DNA of 64,000 nt from contig NZ_CP128846.1 in assembly GCF_030388665.1 (NCBI RefSeq), forward strand, positions 2,830,001 through 2,894,000. The letters run 5' to 3'. Shown in pieces: positions 53,621 through 61,992 of the stretch (position 1 is the stretch's first letter; the number at the start of each line of letters is the position of its first letter). The translations under genes and the position numbers were made by a program. The notes under the pieces are model-generated. The model saw nothing but the letters and a program-made list of their open reading frames with translations, did not search any database and had not been told where the DNA came from. This DNA comes from Streptomyces flavofungini (GTDB lineage: Bacteria > Actinomycetota > Actinomycetes > Streptomycetales > Streptomycetaceae).

Positions 53621-56200
53621 ATGATCGGCCAGCTGCGGGAGTCGTCACCACGCCGGATCGGTCCGTACGAGACGCTGGCGCGGCTCGGCGCGGGCGGCAT
53701 GGGCGAGGTGTTCCTGGCGCGGCCCCTGGAGGTGTCCGCGTACGGGCCCGGGGACCTGGTCGCCGTCAAGGCCATCCGCAACGAGCTGGCGACGGACGCG
53801 GTGTTCCGGCGCCGCTTCCGGCGGGAGGCCGAGGTGGCCGCCGCGATCAGCGACCCGTACGTGGCGCGCCTGGTCGGCAGCGACACCGACGCCGAACAGC
53901 CGTGGCTGGCCACGGAGTACGTCGTCGGCCCCACCCTCGCCGAGGCCGTGCGCGGCCACGGACCGCTGCCCGCGGGCGCCGTCGCCTCCCTCGGCGAGGG
54001 CATGGCCCGGGCCCTGGCCGCGGTGCACGGGGCGGGAGCACTGCACCGCGACCTCAAGCCCGCGAACGTCCTGCTCGCCGTCGACGGGCCCAAGGTGATC
54101 GACTTCGGTGTGGCCCGGGTGCAGGCGGCGTCCACGATGACGTCGACGGGGCTGCTCGTGGGCACGCCCGGATTCATGTCGCCCGAGCACGTGGCGGGCG
54201 GCAGACACGTGGTGGCCGCCTCCGACGTCTTCTGCCTCGCGTCCGTGCTCACCTACGCGGTGACCGGGCGCGACCCGTTCGGGGACGGTCCGGTGGCGGC
54301 CGTCCTGTACCGGGTCTCGCAGGCCGAGACCGACCTCTCCGGCATGCCCGGCGAGCTGCGGTCGGTGCTCGCGGCCTGCCTCGTGCGCGACCCCGACGAA
54401 CGGCCCGCGCCCGCCGACCTCGTCGAGCGCTTCGGCGCCCTCCGGGAGGCGGCCACCGCGCCCGAGTGGCCCGAGCCCGTCCACGCCCGGATATCCGAGG
54501 CGCGGCGGGACGTGGAGCAACTGTGCGCTGCGGGGCGGCCGTTGCTGCCGGTGCCGGTGTGGCCGGACGCGGCGGCCGGGGCGGGGCATCCGGCGACGGC
54601 GCAGGACGGGCCCGCGACGGCGCCGGGGCAGGGCGGTGCCGGGCAGGGGGCGGCCGGGTCGGGGCGCGGTCCCGGCGGCGCCCACCAGCTGCCGACGATG
54701 AGCGGCTCCGCGCCACCCGTACCGGGGGACGGCGCACCCGCCCCCCGCTCCCGGCGTCGCCGCCGTGCCGTCCTCGGTGTCGTCGCCGTCGGCGTGGTGG
54801 CGGCGGCGCTCGGCGGGGTGCTCGCGGTGTGGGGCCCGGGGACGTCGGACGCGGGCGGGAGCGGTGGCGGGAGCGGGAGCGCCGGGCGGCCCGGCGGCGG
54901 CGCGGGGTCCGGCTGGGTGGAGCCCGGTCCGAAGGACCCCGCGGCCGTCAGGAAGCTGATCGCGCGGGCCGAGGTGAGCGGCGGCGGCACGGCGGACGCC
55001 TCGGGTGTGGTGCCGCAGATCGCGACCCAGCGCCCCCAGGACTGGAAGCCCTGGCGCGGCAGGCTCAGCCACGCGCCGATGGGCTGCTCCGCCGACACCC
55101 GCGCCCTCGTGTGCCTGCTCACGAACGGCACGTACGAGGCCGTGCGGACCAGCGACGGCAAGCGCCTGTGGACGTCCGGGAAGGTCGATCCGGAGAGCGG
55201 CCTCGACGAGGCGTACTACGGGCCGAGCGGGTCCTTCTTCATGCCCGGCGACCGGCTCGAACCGGGCGTCAGGGGCGGCAAGGCGGCCATCGCCCGCGAC
55301 GGCGTCCTGCACCTGCGCGACTCCACCACGGGCAAGGTGCTGTGGAAGGCCGAACCCCCGGACGGGCGGCGCGTGTTCAGCAAGGGCGCGCTCCTCGACG
55401 ACGACGTGGTGGTGGTCGGCGCGGAGGTGCCGTACGTCCAGGAGGACGATCCGGCGCCGTCCCTGCACGCGTACGACGCCGCCACGGGCCGCCCCCTCTG
55501 GGAGAAGCCGCTCGGGGAGGCCCCGCGGGCCAAGGCGGACCTCAACCGGTACACGGTGCGGGCCCTGCGCGACGGGGTCGTCTACGCCGACCAGAAGGAG
55601 GGCCTGGCCGCGTACGACGCGAAGACCGGTGACCTCCTCGGCCAGTCCACGGACACGTGCGGCGTGGTGCTCGCGACCGCGAAGGCGGTGCTGTGCGCCG
55701 CCGACGACGAGAGCGGCGGCGCGGCGCGCACGGCGATGCTGCGCCTGGCGCCGCGCACCCTCAAGAGGATGGAGGGCAAGCTGCCGTACCCGTCGCCGCA
55801 GGGCGACGGCCCCGCGCCCTTCGTGTCCGCCGCGGACGACGCCGTCGCGGTGGTCAAGGACGCGGGCCGGGTCCTGGTGCACGACGTGCGCACGGGGAAG
55901 TCCCTGTACGCCGAGCGGACGCCGAAGGGCAACGTCCCGCCGTCGGCGCCGCTCATCCTCGGCAAGCGCGTCGTCTACGCCGGCAACGAGGCGCTGTACG
56001 CGCTTCCGCTCGGCGACGGCGGCGGCAAGGCCACCCGCCTCCCGGTGCCGGGCGCGCCCGGCGACCGCCCCGAGCCGCCGCCGAACGCGGCCGGCACGGT
56101 CATCTCCGAGACGCTGCGCCCGCCGACCGTCCTGGCCCTCGGCGGGGTCGCGCACATCGTGTACGACGAGGGCAGGATCTCGTCGGTGGCCATTCCCTAG
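53621..56200 (+). CDS. Transmembrane Ser/Thr protein kinase with extracellular PQQ-like beta-propeller, 1
   Basis: 859 aa. The N-terminal Hanks-type kinase domain (residues ~15-275) has LGAGGMGEVF, the ATP lysine in LVAVKAIRNEL, catalytic D144 in HRDLKPANVLL and DFGVARV with the DFG motif. A linker rich in Gly/Ala/Pro, an Arg-rich stop and one membrane helix (~382-402) lead to an extracellular domain of PQQ/WD-like repeats (for example LHAYDAATGRPLWEKPLG, AYDAKTGDLLGQS). The architecture is that of AfsK-type kinases. It presumably senses an envelope or glucan signal and phosphorylates cytoplasmic targets. Confidence 0.92.
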   Translation: MIGQLRESSPRRIGPYETLARLGAGGMGEVFLARPLEVSAYGPGDLVAVKAIRNELATDAVFRRRFRREAEVAAAISDPYVARLVGSDTDAEQPWLATEYVVGPTLAEAVRGHGPLPAGAVASLGEGMARALAAVHGAGALHRDLKPANVLLAVDGPKVIDFGVARVQAASTMTSTGLLVGTPGFMSPEHVAGGRHVVAASDVFCLASVLTYAVTGRDPFGDGPVAAVLYRVSQAETDLSGMPGELRSVLAACLVRDPDERPAPADLVERFGALREAATAPEWPEPVHARISEARRDVEQLCAAGRPLLPVPVWPDAAAGAGHPATAQDGPATAPGQGGAGQGAAGSGRGPGGAHQLPTMSGSAPPVPGDGAPAPRSRRRRRAVLGVVAVGVVAAALGGVLAVWGPGTSDAGGSGGGSGSAGRPGGGAGSGWVEPGPKDPAAVRKLIARAEVSGGGTADASGVVPQIATQRPQDWKPWRGRLSHAPMGCSADTRALVCLLTNGTYEAVRTSDGKRLWTSGKVDPESGLDEAYYGPSGSFFMPGDRLEPGVRGGKAAIARDGVLHLRDSTTGKVLWKAEPPDGRRVFSKGALLDDDVVVVGAEVPYVQEDDPAPSLHAYDAATGRPLWEKPLGEAPRAKADLNRYTVRALRDGVVYADQKEGLAAYDAKTGDLLGQSTDTCGVVLATAKAVLCAADDESGGAARTAMLRLAPRTLKRMEGKLPYPSPQGDGPAPFVSAADDAVAVVKDAGRVLVHDVRTGKSLYAERTPKGNVPPSAPLILGKRVVYAGNEALYALPLGDGGGKATRLPVPGAPGDRPEPPPNAAGTVISETLRPPTVLALGGVAHIVYDEGRISSVAIP

Positions 56201-56284
56201 CGGGCCCTCTCCCTCCGCCGCCCCTCACCTGTCACCCGCCCTCGCCCCTTCGCCCTTCAACGCCCCGCCGACCCGAGGAGCCCC

Positions 56285-58792
56285 ATGCTCGCCCCCCTCC
56301 CCCCGGGCACCCCCCGCCGCATCGGCCCGCACACCCTGCTCGCCAGGATCGGCGCGGGCGGCATGGGCGAGGTGTTCCTGGCCCGCCGGGACGGCCAGCT
56401 CGGCCGGGGCGGGCGGCCGGGACGGGCGGCGGAACGGGGCGCGCCCGCGCTGGTCGCGGTGAAGGTGGTGCGGCAGGACCTGGACCTCGACGACGCGTTC
56501 CGGGCGCGCTTCCGGCGGGAGATCGCCGCGGCCCGCGCCGTCACGGGCCCGTTCACCGCGGCCCTCGTGGACGCCGACGCGGACGCCGAACGCCCCTGGC
56601 TCGCCACGGAGTACATAGCGGGTCCGTCCCTGGCCGACGTGGTCGAGCGCTGCGGTCCGCTGCCCGTGCCCGCGGTGCGCGCGCTGGGTGCCGCGCTGGC
56701 CCGCGCGCTCACGACCGTGCACGGGGCCCGGGTGCTGCACCGGGACCTGAAGCCGGGCAACGTCCTGCTCGCGCCGGAGGGGCCGCGCCTGATCGACTTC
56801 GGCATCGCCCAGGCCTTCGAGGCGACGGCGCTGACGATGACGGGCGTCCTGGTGGGCACACCGGGCTTCCTCGCGCCGGAGCAGATCGAGGGCTCGCACG
56901 CGGTGGTCCCCGCATCGGACGTGTTCTCGCTCGGCGCGGTCCTGTGCCACGCGGCGACGGGACGGGGCCCCTTCGACGACCCGGAGGCGGCCGCCGTCGT
57001 CTTCCGCATCGTGCGGGGCGAAGCCGACCTCACCGGCGTACCGCCCGAGCTGCGCGGCACCCTCGCCGCGTGCCTGGACCCGGCCCCGGAGAACCGCCCC
57101 ACCCCGGAAGCCCTGGCCACCGCCCTGTCAGAACCCGGGACCGGCACACCCCCGAGCCCGTCGCCTGTCCCGTCACCTTCCCCGTCGCCTTCCCCACCGC
57201 CTTCTTCGTCGCCTCCCCCGCCACCTCCCCCGTCGCCTTCGTCATCGCCTCCTTCATCGCCTCCTTCATCGCCTTCTTCATCGCCTTCTTCATCGCCTTC
57301 TTCACCCAGTTCCTCCTTCCCCTGGCCCGCCGACGTCCTGTCGCTCTTCGCCGAGTACCGGGAGGCCGTGGCGAGCAGCGAACGCGCCCACGACCAGGGC
57401 GGTTTCGCCGACGCCGCGACCACGGCGGGCGGCGCGGGCCCCCGGCTGCGGGCCGAGCCGTCCCCCACGCTCGGCGGGGCCCCGGCACCGGACCCTCAAC
57501 CGGCGGCGGCCACGCCCCCGCGCGGCCGTCGGCGGCTGTGGGTCCTCGCGGCGGCGCTCACCACGGCCGGGCTCGCGGTGGCCGCCGTGACGCTGCCGGA
57601 CGCGCTGCGGGACAGCCCCGGCGACGACCCGTCGAGGAAGGCGCCGAGCGCCCCTCGGGTCGCGGCCGACCGGGTGGTCACCGCGTACGGGAACCAGGAC
57701 CACTCCGGCGAGTTCGGCCCGTCGGCGGCCGACCGTGCCGAGCGCCCGGACGACTGGCGGTTCTGGTCCCGCGAGCGGTCCCGCGGCATGGACGGCATGG
57801 GGAAGGGCTGCGTCCTGGCCGGGGGCACCCTCGTGTGCCGGGACGGGCGCGGTGCCGCGCGGGCCCTGGACGCGGCCACGGGTGCCGACCGCTGGTCGAC
57901 GCGCGGCTTTCCCGGCGCGCCGAGCGGCACCCAGGAGGTCCCTCCCGAGGCCGACGCCGAGCGGGTCTACGTCCCCGGCGAGCGGGGCGTCAGCGCGCTC
58001 GGCGTGCAGCGGGGCGAGGTGGTCTGGCGGCACAGGACGCCCCGGTACGCGGGCCTGATCGCGATGACGCACGCCCAAGGGGTGGTGTACACGGTCGAGT
58101 TCAACCTCGACGGCGCTCCGGACCCGTACACCTCCACCGTGCGGGCCAGGAACGCCGTGACGGGCGACCAGCTCTGGCGGACCACGATCGAGGGCAAGCC
58201 CCAGGGCACACCGCTCGTCCGGGACGGCGTGCTCTACACCGCCCTGGAGAACGGCGGTGTGGTCGCGCTGTCCGCCGAGGACGGCGACCGGACCGCCCGG
58301 GTCACCGAGCCGCGCTGCGACAGCCTCCTCGGCCATCGCGACGCGGTGGTGTGCTGGTCCCGGACGGAGGGCGGGGTGCGGGTCCTCGACGGGGACACGC
58401 TCGCCGTGCGCCGGACCATCGGGGCGGGCAAGCCGCTCGCCCCGCCGGTCGTGGGGTCCGCCGACGTCCTGGTCATCGCCCATTCCCCGCGCCCGCGGAC
58501 CCCCAACCGCCTGACGGGCTACGCCTGGCGGTCGGGGAAGAGGCTCTGGGACCTGCCCGCGGGCGGTGACGCCACCGCGCTCGCCCTGGCGAAGGACCGG
58601 GTGTTCGTCGCGAACTCGCACGACGTCCGCGGCGTTCCGCTCGACGGCGACGCGGAGCGGGTCACCACCTGGTCGATCCCCTACTCCGCCACGGGCCCGG
58701 AACCCAAGACGCTGTACACGCCCCTGTTCCTGGGCGGCACGGTGTTCGCCGAGTCCGGCAAGGGGCCGATCGTCTCGGGCCGGGTCCTGTGA
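56285..58792 (+). CDS. Transmembrane Ser/Thr protein kinase with PQQ-like ectodomain, 2
   Basis: 835 aa paralog of the preceding kinase. It has IGAGGMGEVF, VAVKVVRQDL, catalytic D154 in HRDLKPGNVLL and DFGIAQA. The kinase domain (~20-285) contains an extra Arg/Gly loop after the P-loop. A ~55-residue Ser/Pro run (residues ~290-347), encoded by degenerate TCGCCTTC repeats, replaces the linker of kinase 1. One membrane helix (~418-438) precedes PQQ-like repeats (RALDAATGADRWSTRG, SALGVQRGEVVWRHRTP). Only 84 nt separate the two genes, so they are probably cotranscribed. Confidence 0.92.
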   Translation: MLAPLPPGTPRRIGPHTLLARIGAGGMGEVFLARRDGQLGRGGRPGRAAERGAPALVAVKVVRQDLDLDDAFRARFRREIAAARAVTGPFTAALVDADADAERPWLATEYIAGPSLADVVERCGPLPVPAVRALGAALARALTTVHGARVLHRDLKPGNVLLAPEGPRLIDFGIAQAFEATALTMTGVLVGTPGFLAPEQIEGSHAVVPASDVFSLGAVLCHAATGRGPFDDPEAAAVVFRIVRGEADLTGVPPELRGTLAACLDPAPENRPTPEALATALSEPGTGTPPSPSPVPSPSPSPSPPPSSSPPPPPPPSPSSSPPSSPPSSPSSSPSSSPSSPSSSFPWPADVLSLFAEYREAVASSERAHDQGGFADAATTAGGAGPRLRAEPSPTLGGAPAPDPQPAAATPPRGRRRLWVLAAALTTAGLAVAAVTLPDALRDSPGDDPSRKAPSAPRVAADRVVTAYGNQDHSGEFGPSAADRAERPDDWRFWSRERSRGMDGMGKGCVLAGGTLVCRDGRGAARALDAATGADRWSTRGFPGAPSGTQEVPPEADAERVYVPGERGVSALGVQRGEVVWRHRTPRYAGLIAMTHAQGVVYTVEFNLDGAPDPYTSTVRARNAVTGDQLWRTTIEGKPQGTPLVRDGVLYTALENGGVVALSAEDGDRTARVTEPRCDSLLGHRDAVVCWSRTEGGVRVLDGDTLAVRRTIGAGKPLAPPVVGSADVLVIAHSPRPRTPNRLTGYAWRSGKRLWDLPAGGDATALALAKDRVFVANSHDVRGVPLDGDAERVTTWSIPYSATGPEPKTLYTPLFLGGTVFAESGKGPIVSGRVL

Positions 58793-58802
58793 GCCCGCTC
58801 GC

Positions 58803-59204
58803 TCACCGGTCCTCGGGGTACCAGCGCAGTTCGACGGAGTTGCCGTCCGGGTCCTTCACGTAGATCGACTGGGCGTCGCCCCGGGCGCCGAACCGGCCGA
58901 CCGGGCCCTCGGTGACGGTGAAGGTGCCGGAGTCGATGACCTCCTGCCAGTCCAGGGGCTCCACGACCAGGCAGATGTGGTCGACGTTGGACTCACCGCG
59001 CTCGCCGGAGACCAGGTCGATGATGGTCACCGCGCTGACCCGCGCCGAGGGGAAGGGGACCTTCCCGGCGCGCCACTCCTCGACCCGGACGGGTTCCAGG
59101 CCGAGGGTGCCGCAGTAGAAGTCCAGGGCGCGCTCGACGTCCCCGACGTTCAGGACGAGGTGGTCGAAGTCCTTGACGCGCACGGCTCTTTGCTCTGTGG
59201 TCAC
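58803..59204 (-). CDS. VOC-family (glyoxalase/dioxygenase fold) protein
   Basis: 133 aa with two beta-alpha-beta-beta-beta modules of the vicinal oxygen chelate fold. Metal-ligand-like residues are DHLVLNV near the N-terminus, VDHICLVVE in the middle and SVELRWY near the end. The reaction (isomerase, dioxygenase, or resistance by binding) is not defined. GTG 59204 overlaps the hemerythrin stop by GTGA, so it is translated from the hemerythrin message. Confidence 0.82.
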   Translation of the reverse strand: MTTEQRAVRVKDFDHLVLNVGDVERALDFYCGTLGLEPVRVEEWRAGKVPFPSARVSAVTIIDLVSGERGESNVDHICLVVEPLDWQEVIDSGTFTVTEGPVGRFGARGDAQSIYVKDPDGNSVELRWYPEDR

Positions 59205-59743
59205 TGCTGTCCTTCCTCAGGTGCGGGAGCTACCGGCGGGAACGGTACCTCGGCGAGCACCGGAACCAGCCAGGTCTCCTCGTAGTCCAGATGTTCCGTC
59301 AGGTCCGCGGCGAGCCGGTCGAACTCGGCGAGGAACCGGGCGGGCTCGGCCGCGGCGAGGTCGGCGAGCAGCCCGACCAAGTTCTCCTTGAGCCGGGCGA
59401 TGGCGCGGTGCTCCTCGCCGAGGCGGTCGAGGGCGGGCCTGAGCTGTGGGTGGTGCGCGGCGACGCCGGGGAGGACGTGGTCGTCCTCGCTGGTGTGGTG
59501 GAAGGTCAGCGCGTCGCAGAACTCCAGGCAGCGCTGCCTGATCTGCAGGCCGATGCCGGGCGCGGGCGGGCGGCCGGGGCCCTGGTGGGCGGCGCGCTCG
59601 GCGAAGTGGGCCGCGGCCTCGGCGCGCAGCTGGACCAGCTGGTCGCGCAGCCAGTCGTGCACTTCGAGGAGCTTGTCGGCGAGGGTGTGGATCTCCCGGG
59701 GGGCCTGCGGCGCGGGTGTGGGCGTGCTGGTGGGCGTGGGCAT
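59201..59743 (-). CDS. Hemerythrin domain-containing protein
   Basis: 180 aa. A four-helix bundle with the iron-ligand set HDWLRDQLV, FCDALTFHHTSEDDHVLP, GEEHRAIARL and HLDYEETWLVPVL matches a hemerythrin-like di-iron or oxygen/NO-binding domain. The N- and C-terminal ~15 residues are Pro/Thr-rich. It is first of a two-gene minus-strand unit with the VOC protein, which suggests a shared role in oxidative or nitrosative stress, though that is inference. Confidence 0.85.
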   Translation of the reverse strand: MPTPTSTPTPAPQAPREIHTLADKLLEVHDWLRDQLVQLRAEAAAHFAERAAHQGPGRPPAPGIGLQIRQRCLEFCDALTFHHTSEDDHVLPGVAAHHPQLRPALDRLGEEHRAIARLKENLVGLLADLAAAEPARFLAEFDRLAADLTEHLDYEETWLVPVLAEVPFPPVAPAPEEGQQ

Positions 59744-59790
59744 GTGGAAGGGGTTCTCCAGACGGGTGTGTGCGCGGCGACGAGACCGCG

Positions 59791-59880
59791 AAAAGGAAGC
59801 GGGAAGGGAGAAGGGAAACGAGGGAACGCAAGGGAGAGCAGGGGAAAGCGAGGGAAAGCGAGGGAAAGCAAGGAAAGAGG
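59791..59880 (+). repeat. A/G-rich ~10-bp tandem array
   Basis: Imperfect units of AGGGAAAGCG; the best copies lie between 59840 and 59875. The plus strand is almost pure purine, very unusual in this window. Confidence 0.7.
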
Positions 59881-60307
59881 GGGGTGCGCGGAGCGCGCTC
59901 AGGCTCGAAGGGCCCGGAGCGCGGGCACGGTCACGTCGAGGACGTCGTGCCGACGCGCGGCGAGGTGAAGTGATCAGTACACAAGGTCATGTCCCTTGGT
60001 GCGGGTGCTCGCCCGGTCACCGGCCCGCCCACTGCTCTTCGGCCGGTGCCACGCGGCACCCACTCATTAGAGACGGCGCTGCCGCGTGCTGTCAACGCGG
60101 TTGCGGACGCCTGCCGAGACCCTGCCACCGCTTCGGCCCCGGGGGGGCGGTCGGGTCGGTGGGCCCGGGTCGGGTCGGCACCCGCCCGCTCCCCCGCCGG
60201 AGTCCGGACTGCGGCGGGGGGCCGGAGCGGGTTGCCGCCCAGGGCCCTGACGTGATCTTCCCGAATCCCCAAACCCCAAGTCAATCCTCGCAATTGCTCG
60301 TAGGAAC

Positions 60308-60323
60308 CCAAGCTCAAGCTTGG
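60308..60323. promoter_or_regulatory. CCAAGCT/AGCTTGG inverted repeat upstream of subtilisin gene
   Basis: A 7-bp inverted repeat with a 2-nt centre, about 180 nt before the subtilisin-like protease start. Possible operator. Confidence 0.35.
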
Positions 60324-60505
60324 ATGTGGGGCGCTTTGATCATGCTTCGTGCCATTAACACCCGTTCCACCCCCTGGTGCGGCCTTGTCGCGCCTTCTGC
60401 GGGCACGAGACGCTGCGGGGGACGGCGCCGCCGAACCACCGTGCCCGCGGACGCGCGCGCACCCCGGCGGGATCTGTCGTCGGACCCAGGGGAGGGAATC
60501 CAGTC

Positions 60506-61705
<1,200 letters not shown>

Positions 61706-61747
61706 GCGGCCCATGTCGAACCGGTGGCACTGGTGACGCACCGTCAG

Positions 61748-61783
61748 GGAACCGGCCCCGCCCACCCGGGCGGGGCCGGTTCC
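61748..61783 (+). terminator. Terminator hairpin after subtilisin gene
   Basis: A perfect 15-bp stem (61748-61762 with 61769-61783) and 6-nt loop, 43 nt past the stop. Confidence 0.8.
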
Positions 61784-61992
61784 GTGCCTCGGGGCGCGGG
61801 CCCGTGGAGCGGCTGGTCTTGTGCCTGCCGTTACGCGCGAGTAGTTAACAAAGCGCCGGATTGCCCACCCGAGGAGCGTGGGAAGGCTCCTCCGGTACGC
61901 GCTCGCACACGCCTCCGGGCCCGGTGCGGGCGCACCAGCGGAACCCCTCCACGACTCATCTCCGCCCACTCGAACGCGGAACAGGAGCGGTC

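Larger units (their letters stand above)
59744..60505. other. 762-bp non-coding stretch
   Basis: Between the hemerythrin gene and the plus-strand subtilisin gene. It has an A/G-rich array at 59791-59880, a 6-bp inverted repeat GGTGCC/GGCACC at 60045-60060 and CCAAGCT/AGCTTGG at 60308-60323. No gene was supported on either strand. Confidence 0.5.

Noticed and set aside
53645..56155. 836-codon minus-strand frame opposite kinase 1
   Set aside because: Antisense of a full kinase with intact motifs; no ribosome site or homologous domain.
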